Shown one piece after another: positions 1 through 12,100 of a DNA stretch of 64,000 nucleotides (its first letter is position 1; every line of letters starts with the position of its first letter). This stretch comes from Hypoxylon rubiginosum. Lineage: Eukaryota > Ascomycota > Sordariomycetes > Xylariales > Hypoxylaceae. The stretch covers positions 620,001 through 684,000 of the forward strand of contig CADCXA010000024.1 of NCBI GenBank assembly GCA_902806565.1. The letters are read 5' to 3'. The position numbers and the translations under genes were made by a program. The notes beneath the pieces were generated by a model. The model was not told the DNA's origin. It saw only the letters and a list, made by a program, of their open reading frames with translations, and made no database searches.

Positions 1-242
1 AGATAAACGCCTAACGCCTACAAGTCTTTCCATCTTTGCATCCGGGTGATATGATTTTTGAGCAGAAGATGATTCACCGTACGCGGCATTTTGAGGGAGA
101 CCTTGATGGCCGGCGGCATCATTCTGCTACAATATATATTTTCATCCTTCAGTAGGGTCAGTGGTAGAAATGAATACAACTAGGACGGTCGTGTACCTAA
201 AATAAATTCCATTATGTTAGTTTTAACCCATCAAAGGAGGTT

Positions 243-1346
243 TCATCTCGTCACATACGTAGCGCCAGCCACAATTAGGTCATAGGTCTTCGCCTTAGTA
301 GACCCGGACAGAACGGCAACGAATACTGTAGTAGCAACTACAACGACAAAAAGTCGAGCGAGCAGAAAGTCGAGGGTATGGCAAATGATAACGGGTGCTA
401 ATAAGAGTGTGATGATAAAAGGAGTCATTAGAACGCGAGTTATCCGCGCGATAGTTGACTTGGTAATGATGTGAACGCTCGGGTCGCGCGAGATGCTATG
501 GTCACGATTCTGTAGGATATTAGCTCCAGTTAACCCTCGATAATGTGCTTATATACCTCGCCGAATCTTTTGCGTATAAAGAAGATTATATCTTCGATCA
601 ATAATTCCAACCATGTCATAACGGTGTCATCAGTGTCGGTCACGCTGGCCAGGTCTTCGGAGCAGGATAAAAAGGCAGCCTCTTCCCTAGCTATATTGCC
701 GTTCCCGTCAATCCAGTTTCGTAGGCTCGTGGTATTCCGTGGCTTCGCCGGCTCAAGGCTAAGCATCGCATGATTTCTCTCGACGAACGTGTCTATAGAT
801 CTTGTCAGCTAAGGCTACAGCCCTCCTAAAGCAAGATACGTATATACCGTAATCCATCAGCGCGGTATCTATTTTCGTTAAAACATCCCGCCTTTTTTCA
901 TTATTGTCATTTCGACTGCTTCCGAGTTGTATAGGTTTGCTCTCTTCTCGGTCAATTTTCCATAGTTCCTGTTCTAGAACGGACAATTGATCCTGCTTCA
1001 GTAATAAGAGACGCGAGCGAAGATGGGTGAAGCGTCGACAAATGTGAAACGAGTCATGCGACGCAATGAGCGCAGAGAACTGCGGGTATCCATTCGGGTG
1101 ATCTTCAACTTCGAAAAGTTAATAACCCCGGGCAGTAGCAATAACAGACATCTACTTACTCTGGAGTGATAACCTTGGATGATTGTTTTCCTCATGCTGG
1201 CCTCGAGAAGAACTCGGAATGAAGGGCAATAGAATGGTCCACGCTGCGTTAAGACATCTCCTAATAGGATTACGGTAAACTGGAGATGTAACGGCTGAGC
1301 TGTTGAGTCCTCCAAATTCAAGATCAGCTACATTTTGGACTACCAT
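243..1346 (-). CDS. DUF6594 domain membrane protein (four exons)
   Basis: Rebuilt as exons 1346-1160 (tentative), 1108-848, 792-557 and 509-243, about 316 aa; reading phase is kept across all three introns (51, 55 and 47 bp). The second exon carries the family's usual opening (GYPQFSALIASHDSFHICRR), followed by a helical stretch with the VLEQELWKIDREE segment. The third has SLRNWIDGNGNIAREE and a WLELLIEDII helix. The last has three hydrophobic stretches, including LFVVVVATTVFVAVLSG, and ends in AGATYVTR. This order (cytosolic helical domain, then a C-terminal membrane cluster) is the DUF6594 plan known from many fungal proteins of unknown function. Intron 2 has a CTGAC branch site. The first exon has a good GTAAGT donor but its peptide is not recognisable, so the true start may differ. 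The gene lies head to head with the caspase-like gene at 1570. Confidence 0.72.
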
Positions 1347-1569
1347 GTTGAACAGCGAGACATTTATGGCACCTCGTCAAAATAGGAGAGCTGAAGTAGG
1401 AGTTTAGGTGCTTAAATTGCTTTGACGACGCCACATCATTGTACACCCTACCTGCCTCGAATCGGAAGCCTGCACGGGGCTTAGGCCACATGAACCCGGA
1501 ACAATATGTTTTGACGAGAGTTGACACTCAACATTTTCCTATCCCACATTGGCGACGTGATGTTCGTAT

Positions 1570-3609
1570 ATGCCTAGCCTAAACATGGCAGAGAAGAACT
1601 CCGCCCAGGGTCGCTGGGCTGTCATTATCGGCGACAATTACTACCCTTCTGAGCGCTGCCTTCAAGGCGCTGTGCGAGATGCGAACATGGTTGAAAGACA
1701 TCTCCAAGAAGGCGCAACGCCCATTGACGTAACCCTACTCACAGCCACGACACCATCAAACCCAGACTCACACCGCCCGGTTGAACAGCCATATTTGTGG
1801 CCTACGCGGAGAAACGTAGTTGCCGCCCTACGAAGAATAATCCGAAATGCGAATCCTGGCGATCTAGTATATTTTCATTTCTCTGGACACGGTTCGAAAG
1901 TCCCGAGCGAGGATGGATCTCAGGATAGCATAGATGGGGAACTCGCCTTGGCTTTGTTCGAGGACGATGAGGCTGGGGGTTCATATCTCTGGGGCAGTTC
2001 CTTAGCGGACGCCGTTGGAAAGATGGTCGATAAGGGGTGCATCGTTATGCTCGTCTTGGATTGTTGCTTTTCTGGAAGCATGAAACGCCACGAAGCTCGT
2101 GATCTCGGTGTGCGTTGCATTGCCTATAACCCTAGCATTGGTGCAGCCAGTTCCCGGCTGCCTGAGAAATATGCAGCAGATCTAGACAGCAGTCAACGCG
2201 ATTCGCAACTGTATAGGGATTGGCTTGTGAATCCTAGCGGTTATACGATATTTTCGGCATGCAGTCCTCACGAAATCGCCAGTGAAATCGAAGTTGAAGG
2301 ACAAGAACGTCACGGGGCACTTACGTACTTTCTCCTCGATAGTCTACGGTCGTTGGGGGCAAGGGGCGTAACTGTCACAAACCAATCTCTGTATGAGCAC
2401 CTTCGCACAGTGTTTCACTTGCGCTGGCCTCAACAAACGCCGATGTGTTACGGAAATAGGAATTATTCGTTTTATGGCAACCTCCTTGCCAAACCGGAAG
2501 CCGCTCAGATATCTACTTACAGGATGTGTGGCGGCAGCCTACGCTTACGGGCAGGTCACGCACATGGTATTTGCAAGGGTGATGAGTTCTCTGTGTATCC
2601 GTTGGAGGTGCCCGAACCGGCCCCAGCACTATCAGAGAAGCCGCTCATGATTTGCCTGGCTGAAAACGTGCACGCCTTTGAATCCGACTTGATCGAGATC
2701 GACTCAAAGGAAGCTGCAGGGCAAATCCCGACGAACTTGATGGCGAAGCTACTAAGATCCAGGTCGCCTCGGGGAACTCGGGTACAGCTTGCAAGAAACA
2801 TTGGAAACAGACATGAGTGGAAAGATGCTGCTAGGGATCTACATTACCTTTTCCTATCAATCGAAGACACGGACCGACCTTCTGACTTTAACGTCATAGT
2901 TAGCGGGTGTGGAGAATACCAAGTAGTTGGCGCTCTTCACAACAAGATCACTAGACTACCGACAGTACCGATGAACTCTGAACGGGCGATAAAGAAGGTA
3001 CTATACATTTTACAGCACCTAGCAACATACAGATACTTTGAGGGAATAGATAATCAACACCCCCGTTCGAGTCTCCAGGATTCATTCTCACTCACACCTC
3101 ATCCTCTCGCTGGAGAAGACGGTATCTACAACATTACGCATGGGGACGCTTGGCAGTTCACTGTTGAGAACACCAGCAACCAAACTCTATATATCACTGT
3201 TTTTGACTTCTATCCGTCGTGGAAAATCGACAATGTGGCGCTTCAGTCGGGTGGCAATGATTATTTTGAAGTTATACCAAAGAATGAAGAAGTCAATGGC
3301 AAGAGAACGATAAGGCTATGCATGGAAGTCCCCGAGTTCCTCCGACTGAACGGCGAAGGCCGATGCAAAGATATCATAAAAGTTTTCATTACTAACAAGC
3401 CTATATCCTATCCTTGGATGGTTTTGCCCGAGATGCCTCTCGAGGCTAGCAGTTTGTGTGAGCATGCTTCCTGTGCGGATAGCTCACCGACGTGCGTGTC
3501 GGAGTTGACAGGAAGAGATACCAAAGACGGCAGGGACGGCATGACCGACGAATGGACAACTCGAAACTTTACCGTACATACGTACGCCATGATTCGGGCA
3601 CCTAAGTAA
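1570..3609 (+). CDS. Caspase-like (peptidase C14) protein with C-terminal beta-sandwich domain
   Basis: Single open frame of 679 aa. The N-terminal caspase fold opens with GRWAVIIGDNYY and carries the His motif HFSGHG (His107) and the Cys motif DCCFSG (Cys166), so both members of the catalytic dyad are present. This is the metacaspase/paracaspase-type C14 family, cysteine proteases usually cleaving after basic residues. Residues about 200-300 complete the fold (GYTIFSACSPHEIASE, GALTYFLLDSL). The middle has no recognised domain. Residues about 515-620 (TPHPLAGEDGIYNI, GDAWQFTVENTSNQTLYI, VIPKN) look like the DUF4384-type beta-sandwich attached to caspases in other organisms; that is inference. 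The same domain survives in the relic at 12663. A second ATG at 1585 has a better start context (AAACATGGC) and may be the real start. No intron is needed. Confidence 0.85.
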   Translation: MPSLNMAEKNSAQGRWAVIIGDNYYPSERCLQGAVRDANMVERHLQEGATPIDVTLLTATTPSNPDSHRPVEQPYLWPTRRNVVAALRRIIRNANPGDLVYFHFSGHGSKVPSEDGSQDSIDGELALALFEDDEAGGSYLWGSSLADAVGKMVDKGCIVMLVLDCCFSGSMKRHEARDLGVRCIAYNPSIGAASSRLPEKYAADLDSSQRDSQLYRDWLVNPSGYTIFSACSPHEIASEIEVEGQERHGALTYFLLDSLRSLGARGVTVTNQSLYEHLRTVFHLRWPQQTPMCYGNRNYSFYGNLLAKPEAAQISTYRMCGGSLRLRAGHAHGICKGDEFSVYPLEVPEPAPALSEKPLMICLAENVHAFESDLIEIDSKEAAGQIPTNLMAKLLRSRSPRGTRVQLARNIGNRHEWKDAARDLHYLFLSIEDTDRPSDFNVIVSGCGEYQVVGALHNKITRLPTVPMNSERAIKKVLYILQHLATYRYFEGIDNQHPRSSLQDSFSLTPHPLAGEDGIYNITHGDAWQFTVENTSNQTLYITVFDFYPSWKIDNVALQSGGNDYFEVIPKNEEVNGKRTIRLCMEVPEFLRLNGEGRCKDIIKVFITNKPISYPWMVLPEMPLEASSLCEHASCADSSPTCVSELTGRDTKDGRDGMTDEWTTRNFTVHTYAMIRAPK

Positions 3610-3844
3610 AACATACTTCGACGCCACGGGTTACAATCCACTGAACGGCCATTAGTAGTCCCATGCCTACCTACTCAGGTCCTTGATTGGCGAAGGAGAA
3701 AAAGGAGGAGGCTGTCGAAGAGACCGAAAAAGGCATACACCAAAATAAGGGGGTTAGCATGAGATACCTAAGGTAAGGTAGATTTATATTTGAAGTTATC
3801 TTGTAGAAGACACAGCTCAAGCCCTTCGGGCGGCCTCCCCGGCT

Positions 3845-4210
3845 TTACTCAAAAAGGTCTATCAATTCTAGGTCCTTCTCTTCATATACAGTATCACCGT
3901 TGATCGAATTCCCATCACCATCGCAAAGAGTGTACTTAAAGTCCTTCACATATGCTATTTTGTACGGGCCTTGGCGTCCAGCCCTGATGTACACCTGGTC
4001 GTTTGTGTAGAATTTGGGTTCCTGCCGGCTGTAAGCCACACACATTCATGATTAATGGCGGAATTGGGATTACATACCCGCTTCTTCTTTGTTATCTTAA
4101 CACGACCGCCGTCGTCGATGAATGAGACCCTGAGATCCCTGTATGGTTTGTTATATGTTTGTCAACTCACGAAAGAGCTTGGTTTCTTACTCTTCTTGAA
4201 CTGGCGCCAT
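3845..4210 (-). CDS. Small protein (85 aa) between the two caspase-like genes
   Basis: Three exons, 4210-4191, 4138-4078 and 4021-3845, join in phase to an 85 aa protein. Introns are 52 and 56 bp with GTAAGA and GTATGT donors. The start MAPVQEEDLRVSFIDDGG runs through a KKKR patch into FYTNDQVYIRAGRQGPYKI, then a YTLCDGDGN segment and an acidic end EEKDLELIDLFE. The alternation of short strands around GPYKI and YTL suggests an SH3/Tudor-like barrel, but this is only a guess from pattern; I do not recognise the family. A splice acceptor nearer the donor (TTACAG) would put exon 3 out of frame; the CGGCAG acceptor keeps the frame. It lies convergent to the first caspase-like gene and divergent from the second, so it may be part of the same island. 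Confidence 0.6.
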
Positions 4211-4674
4211 GAAGTTTTTCGTCCCAACGGCAAAGGGCTGTAGATAGGCTGACTGAATCTAGACGGAAAGAGTAAATTCCCGCTGACGGCTCTAGGTGGG
4301 TGTCACTACATTTAAATCTGCTCATCTAATCACTTCGGCGATGGCGCAGTTATTTGGGTAAGGATGATCAATGAACGCCCCCCGGAACTGGACGCAACTA
4401 AGTTCGGTGAGTGCGCCACCTGTAGGCTGGATGAAAAGAAAATGCATTTTGAAAGACATTCCATGGTTTCTTCAATCGAGAAAGGGGGGGCTCTCAACTT
4501 TCCAGAGTAGGTCGGTAACCGTTTGCCAGGAGTAGGACCCGCGCTGTAGTTCTATCCGATGGTAGCATTGTAGTTAAAAGGGTGGTGCAAGCGCTCGCAA
4601 GAGGTGAGGCGATTTCGATATGTAAAGTGACACGCTTCTACCTTTACTTCTATAGTAGATGTCGTACAGAAATC
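4211..4674. other. Divergent intergenic region
   Basis: The 464 bp between the small minus-strand gene and the second caspase-like gene presumably hold both promoters. I see no clear TATA box or repeat. A GTG-initiated frame runs into the caspase gene from 4582, but the first ATG is at 4675. Confidence 0.5.
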
Positions 4675-6168
4675 ATGGCGCCCCAAGCTCCTATCAAGAA
4701 ATATGCCTTACTTGTCGGGGTCAATCTTTACCAAACTAGTTGTCACGTCGACGGTTCTATCTCCAACAACCTCAATGGTTGTATTAACGACGTCCAGGAC
4801 TTGAGGAGTCTCTTCTTGACCAAATTCGAGCTTGAAGATCAAAACATCAAAGTCCTTACTTCGCCACCCTCTTCCCAAGATCCCGAACCCCAGGAACCCG
4901 ACGAAAGATTGCCTACATACGCAAACATAAAAAAACACTTCGACGAGATACTGAACGATGCTCAGGAAGGCGACTTTTTCTACTTCCATTTCTCGGGACA
5001 TGGAGGGAAATTACCTAGGATCGATTCCTCACCTCCTGACCGAACCGAAGATCCATCCCTCTTACCAATGGATTATTGCCACAAGTGCGGAGAACAGCCA
5101 ATCCGGGGCTGGAAGCTGAATGAATGGCTAGAGAAGTTCTATAAGAGGAAAGTGTGGGTTATCGTCAGTCTGGATAGTTGCCACTCCGGCGAAGCCTGGC
5201 GTTCTGGAAGTCAGCTGTCGGACTCGCTTTGCCAGGAACGCCAATGCCGTACCCCAAAGAACTTCCCTCGCTTGAATCGGCTCGCTAGCCCTCGAAGTGC
5301 TAGAGGTAGCCGTGATGCACAGCTGGAAGACTCCTGGGGCATGAATCCAGAGCGTTTCACGCTGATGACAGCTTGTCAACGCGGTGAGCGCGCCGACGAA
5401 CATAAACAAGACAATGAGGTGCGCGGCATATTTAGCTACGCTCTTGTGTCGTATGTTCGCAAGTTGCAGATCATGGAACCTTATCACATCATCTGTGAAC
5501 ATATCGCCAATCGGATGGGAGGGAACGACTCTACGCAAAAGCCCCTGGTACTGGGCCAAGAGGACTTGCTTTTCTTTGGAAGAGAGAAATCTTTTCCACG
5601 CGTACCTATCCGCGTCACTATTAAAGGACATGACGCTATCCTCCCTGTTGGAAGGATTCATGGCGTGAAGAAATACACAGAGTTCACCAGTCGGACTTTC
5701 CAAGGCTCTCTTGTAATCAAGGAGGTCATGGACGGGCAATGCAAAGTAGACTCGCCCTCACCAGAATTCCTTAGACACTCGGACAACAAAGTCTACTTCT
5801 TACGGTGGGCTTCTGAAGGACTTTTCAAAGTCTTCGTCGATCCGCTGCTCGGAGAGGAGTTTCAGGAACTACTAGAGAAAGGCATCCAAAAAAAAGTTTC
5901 AGGCAGTATCAATGTAATCGCACAGGAGACACTCGAAGAAGGCTCCGAGCTAGAAGATTTCATGCTCATACCAAAAAACATCGGTATTGGTATTGTTGGG
6001 CCGAGAGGGTATGAAGGTGCATTACGTGGACTGGAAATCAAGAGTACTGGCATCGAGGAGCGGGTAAGAAAGTCTGCTCTTGCTCTAGCTCATCTTTTCC
6101 GATTCAGACAACTTCTTGACCTGAAAAAGGAGTCTTCTGAAGACAGCCTGCAGCTTGATAGTACATAA
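4675..6168 (+). CDS. Caspase-like (peptidase C14) protein, second copy
   Basis: 497 aa from the ATG at 4675, chosen because it has a good context (AATCATGGC) and starts the family's first strand (KKYALLVGVNLY). The dyad is intact: HFSGHG with His109 and DSCHSG with Cys169. LNGCINDVQDL and FTLMTACQRGE/GIFSYALVSYV are further family hallmarks. A basic Ser/Arg-rich linker (about residues 195-220) lies after the catalytic Cys motif and could be a processing loop, by analogy with metacaspases. The C-terminal 200 residues (VPIRVTIKGHDAILPVGRIH onward) do not match the C-terminal domain of the gene at 1570, so the two genes share only the protease fold. The stop codon sits about 20 bp before the A+T block, so the 3' UTR is probably inside it. 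Confidence 0.85.
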   Translation: MAPQAPIKKYALLVGVNLYQTSCHVDGSISNNLNGCINDVQDLRSLFLTKFELEDQNIKVLTSPPSSQDPEPQEPDERLPTYANIKKHFDEILNDAQEGDFFYFHFSGHGGKLPRIDSSPPDRTEDPSLLPMDYCHKCGEQPIRGWKLNEWLEKFYKRKVWVIVSLDSCHSGEAWRSGSQLSDSLCQERQCRTPKNFPRLNRLASPRSARGSRDAQLEDSWGMNPERFTLMTACQRGERADEHKQDNEVRGIFSYALVSYVRKLQIMEPYHIICEHIANRMGGNDSTQKPLVLGQEDLLFFGREKSFPRVPIRVTIKGHDAILPVGRIHGVKKYTEFTSRTFQGSLVIKEVMDGQCKVDSPSPEFLRHSDNKVYFLRWASEGLFKVFVDPLLGEEFQELLEKGIQKKVSGSINVIAQETLEEGSELEDFMLIPKNIGIGIVGPRGYEGALRGLEIKSTGIEERVRKSALALAHLFRFRQLLDLKKESSEDSLQLDST

Positions 6169-6189
6169 GCGTGCAGCCATACCAAATCC

Positions 6190-9100
6190 CCTAATAACAG
6201 TTTAATTTAGCGCCTTTGCGCCTTAATATTAGGACTTGGAGTTGGTGAGAAATTTTTTATTAATGCCAGGACTTTTAATATTATAATGCCCACCTATTAC
6301 ACCTAACCCTTAATATATCTAGTAAATAAAACCAACGAGCTTTTTAATTATTAATTTATAGTGTAAAAAGGTTAAAATAAACGTAATATTTATATTATTT
6401 AAAATGAATTATTAAAAAACTATTATTAATTTTAAACTTTTATTATAAAGTTTAATTATTAATTATTTTATTAAAATAAAACGTAATATTTAAATTTAAA
6501 AAAAAGTTATTATAAAATTAATATTTATTTTAAATAGTTTTATAAAGTTTTTTAATTTTATATAATAATATATTTAATATAAAATTATTTAAAACTTAAT
6601 TAAAAATATAAGTTAATATTTTAATATTATTATTTTTATTAAATTTAAAAAAAATATATTTATATTTTTATATTTTTATTTAATTTAACTTATTAATAAT
6701 AATATTATAATTAATAATAATATTTAAAAAAACATTAAATTAAATTTTTTAAAATTTCTTAATTTTTTAAAAAAATTAAATATATATATAGTTACTATTA
6801 ATAAAATAATATATTTATTAATATTAAAACTTATTAAAAAAATAAATAATTTAATTATTTTTTATATTTTATTTAAAGCTTAATTTATTTTAAATAATAT
6901 AAAAAATCTTAAAATATTAATTAAAATAATAAAAAATAAACTTATATATAAATTTATATTTTTTATTATTAAAATAATATTTATTAAAAAATTAAATTTA
7001 ATAATAAATAAAATATTAAATTTATAATAAATTAAAATTAATTAAGCGATTAAAATATTAAAATTTATAATTTAAAATAAATTAATAATTATTAAAAACT
7101 AAACCTTAATTTTTAAAATTTTAAAAGTAAATAAAATTAAGTTTTTAAAAATATAAGTTATTTATATTTTTAATAAAATCTTATTTTTATTTTTAAATTA
7201 TTTAAATTAAATAAAAATAAATAATATAATTTTTTAATAAATAATAAAAAAAATTTAAATATAAATAAAATAAGTTTTAATAAATATATATTTATTAAAA
7301 TAAGAATTTAATTTATATATTAATAAATAAATTTAAATGGTTTTTTTTAAATATATAATAAAGATTTTTAAGCTTTTTTTTATTAATTATTTAATAAAAA
7401 AAGTTATAAAAAAACCTTTTATTAAATATTATAATTAATATAATTTTAATTATTAAAATTATTATATAATATATTATTATATTTAAATAAATAAATATAA
7501 AAATTATAAAAATATAATATTAAATTATAAAAGTGGTTTTTATTAAAAAATTTTTAAATATATTAATTATTACGGTTTTTTTTTAACTAGTTATAAAAAT
7601 TATTTTATATATTTTAAAAAAGTTAATAAATAAGTTATAATATTAATTAAAAGTTAAATATAAAAAATTTAAAAAATTAAAAATATAAAATATATAAAAA
7701 TTAATTAATTAATATTTATAATAAATAAGTTATTATTTTTAAATTTAAATAATAACTTTAAAGTAAAAAAACCAGTGGCGTTTAAATAAAAAAAAAATAA
7801 AAAAAAATTAACTAATAATAATAGTTTTTTTTTAAAGTTTAAAACTTTAAAATGTTATAATATTTTAAATAATTAATTAAAAACCGATTTTATTAATTTA
7901 AATAAAATAAAAAAAAATATAAAAAAGGTTTTTTTAATTATTAAAATAATAAAAGTTTTTAACTTAAAATTAATTATTATTTTTAATAATAACTTATATT
8001 ATAACAAGGTATTTAACGTTTAAATAATTTAAAAAATTATAAAAATATATTAAACTTTTTTTTTTTTAAAATATTAATAAATAATAATAATTAAATAAAA
8101 TAATAAATATATTATTATTAAATTAAATTATTAAAAAGTTTATATATTAAAATATATAATATATAAAAAATTTAATTAGTTTATATTATATTTTTATAAA
8201 AATATTAAAAATAAAATATAAATATTATATTAATTTAAAAATTATAAATATTAATTTTATAAAATATTTATATATAAAATTATTAAAATTATATTTTTTA
8301 TATTTTATTAGATTATTAAAATTATAAAAAAAATAAATTAAAAATTATAATTTATATATATAAAAAAGTTAAATTTAAAGTTATTTTATATAAATTTATA
8401 TATTTTAAAGATTTTTTTTAAATTAATATTAATAAATATTTTATATTTAATTATTATAAAATATTAATTACTTTAAAAATAATAAAATATTTTTATTTAT
8501 TAAAATTATTAGTAAATTATTTAATAATTAAAAATATTAATATTAAATACTTAAAATAAAAATTAAATATTATAATTAAAAATAATAAAAAGTTATTTTT
8601 TAAGTGGTTAATTTATTTAAAAATAAGTTTTATAAGTAAAATTAATAAAATAATATATAAAAATAATTATATTATTAATTTAGTTTTTTTAAATATTTTT
8701 TTTTTAAATTTTATTTAAATAATTAATATATATTAAATTTAAATTATTTTTTATAATAAATATAATATAAGGATAAAAACGTTAAGTTTAAATTAAAATA
8801 AAATTATTTAAAAGTTAAAAAAAATAATTTAAAATATTTAATAAATATAATTAATATAATAATATTTTTATTATTAAATATTATTAATATATATAATTAA
8901 AAAAATATTAATTAAATAGTTATAATTTTAATAAATATATTAGTTAATATATTATAAATAATAAATAAAAAAATATAAATTTAAAATAAATTAGTTTTTT
9001 AGTGAATTAAAAAGTATAAAAAAGCTTAAAATTTCTAGTAAATAATAAAAAAGCTTAAAAAAATAAAAAATTAAAACTTAAAAAAAATTATAAAAAAATA

Positions 9101-12100
9101 TAAAGCTTTTTTAAAAATTATATAATAAGTTAAAAAAAAGTATTAAAAAATTAAAATTAACTAAGTTTTTATAGATAAAAACTTTTATAATATAATTAAA
9201 TAATATAAATTAAAAGTTAAATTTAAAGTTTTTTTATTAAAAAATATAATTATAAATAAATTTATAAAAAAAAAATAAAAAAAAACTTAATATTTATATA
9301 ATAAAATCTTAAAATATTATAACTTAAAAAATAATTTTATTAATTTATTATTAAAATTATAAAAATATTTATTATAAAAAATTATAATAATTAAAAAAAA
9401 AATATAAAGGTTTATATATAATATAATTTTTATAATATTTAAAGAAAATAATATTACTGTTAAAATTATTAAAATTTATTAAATTTATATAAAAAAATAT
9501 TATAAAATACTTAAAAAAAAATCTTAAAATAAAAATATTTTTTTAAAGTGTAAAAAATAATATAAATAATAATAATATTTAAAATAAATAAAATAGATTT
9601 TTTATTATATTAATTATTTAAATTTATAATATTATTTTTATATATTAATAAAAACTATAAATATTTTATTATTAAATATATAATATAAATAATATTATAA
9701 ATTAAATTAATTAATTTATAATATATTAAGGTTTTATTTATATATTTAATTATAAATTTAATAGTTTATTTAATATATAAAATTAAAATTATTTTAATAA
9801 TAAATAAAAAAGTTATATTAATTATAATAAATATATAAAAAACTTTTAATATTTTTTTATAAAAAAAATTATTTATATAAATAACTTTATAAAATTAGTT
9901 TATAAAAATAATTAATTTAATAAATAATTTTTTTATAAAAAAAAATATTAGTTTTTAATTAAAAAAAAATATTATAAAAACTTAAAATTAAAAATATAAA
10001 ACTTTTTAAAGCTTTTTTTAGTTTTTTATTTTTTATATTTTTTATATAATAAAAATAATTAATAAAAACCTTAGTTAATAAAAATATATAAATAATTTTA
10101 TTATTTTAAAGTTTAATAAAATAATTAAAAAAAATGTTAAACTTATATAATAAAAAATAAAAAAAATATTAAAATATAATAATAAGTATAAAATTTTTTT
10201 TATTTTAAAAAAAAATAAAAGTTATTTATTTTAATAAAAGTTAAAAAAATAATAATTTTATAATTATAATTTTTATAAATATAATTATATTTATTATTAT
10301 TAAAAAATTTAATAAAATAAATAATTAAATAAAATAATTAATTTAAAAATTAATATTTATATTTTATTAATTAAAAATATAATTTAATAAAAAGTTTATT
10401 TTTAAACGTTATATTAAAAAAAAAATAATTATTATAATAAAAATATTTAATTATATTAAAATATTAATTAATATAATAAAAAATTTATTAGTTTTTTTAT
10501 TTTATAAAATAATTAATATAATAATATTATTATTATTATTATATAAATATAAAATTTAATATAAAAAATATATAAAATTAATTAAATATATTATATTAAA
10601 AAAATTAAATATTATTAATATATATTTAAAAAATTTAATAAACTTAATTTAAAAAGTTTTAATTAAAATAATTAAAAAAGTTTTATTAGTTTAAAAAATA
10701 TATTTAAATATAATTTTATTTATAAATAATAACTTTTTAATTATTTAAATAATATTAAATAAAATATATTTATATTTTATATATAAATTATATATAATAA
10801 TTAATAAATACTTTTTAATATTAAAAATTAATTTTAAATATATAACTTAAAAATATAATATAAATAAATATTTAAAGTTTTATTTAAATATATAATTAAT
10901 AATATTATTATTATTTTATATTAAAAAACTAATTTTATATTTTTTAAAATATTTAATAAACTTATAAAATAATTTTATAAAAAGAAAAATTAAAAATAAA
11001 ATTTTTAAAACTTTTAAAAAATAATTTTATTAAAAACTTTTTTAAAATATAATTATATTTTTAAATAAGTTTAAAATTAAAAAAAGTGGTTTAAAATATA
11101 ATTTTATAATATATAAAAGTTTAAATAAAATAATAAAAAAATAAAAAAATATAAACCTATATAATAATATTTTTAATATTAAAAAAATAAAAGTTTTTAA
11201 AACTTTATAAAAAGCTATTAAATTTTATTTATATAAACTTATTATAATTTATATTAATAATATTATTATTATTTAATATTTTTAAAAAAATACTTTAAAA
11301 ATTTTATAAATTATATTTATTTAAATATATTAATTAATAAATAAATATAACGTTTTTTTAAAATAATATTTAAAATATATAAATATATAAAATAATAAAA
11401 AAATAAATATATTTATTAAATTAATAATAAATAAAAACCTTATAAACTTAAAATTTAATTAATTAATTACTTTAAAAATTAAAATACACGTTTAAATTTT
11501 AATTAAAAACTAAATAATAATATAATAAAATAATAATTTGTTAATATTAAATAAAATAAATAAAAATATAAAAGTATAAAAACTTAAAAATTATAATATT
11601 ATAAATATATAATATAAACTTAAAAAATATTTTAAAATATTAAAATTTAAAAAAAATATATTAAATAAATATTTAATATATTTATTTAAATATAAAAATT
11701 ATAATTAATATTATTAAAAGTTTAATTATATTAACTTAAAATTATATTATTTATATAATAATAAAAATTTTTTTATAACTTTTAATTTAAAGATTTAAAA
11801 CTATTTAATATAATATTAAAATATAAAATATAAAATAATAAATTAATTAATATTATTAAAATTTAAATTTAAAACTAATAATAAATTATAAAATAATAAT
11901 AACTTTTTTATAAAATTTTATAAAAAGAAATTTCTTAATTTTATAAAAAAAAAATAATATTTTTACTAGTTAATTTAAAACCTTTTAAAATTTAAAAAAT
12001 TTTATAATATTATAAAATATTTTATTAAAATATATTTATTATTTATAAAAAAAAAAGTTTATTATATATTATATAAAAAATAATTTTTTTTAAAATATTT

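Noticed and set aside
759..847. Frameshift in the DUF6594 gene between two minus-strand frames
   Set aside because: A 55 bp intron (793-847) with a CTGAC branch site joins the two frames exactly.
1100..1170. Premature stop in the DUF6594 gene (frame from an ATG at about 1150)
   Set aside because: A GTAAGT donor at 1159 and an in-phase acceptor at 1109 remove the stop as intron, so a lesion is not needed.
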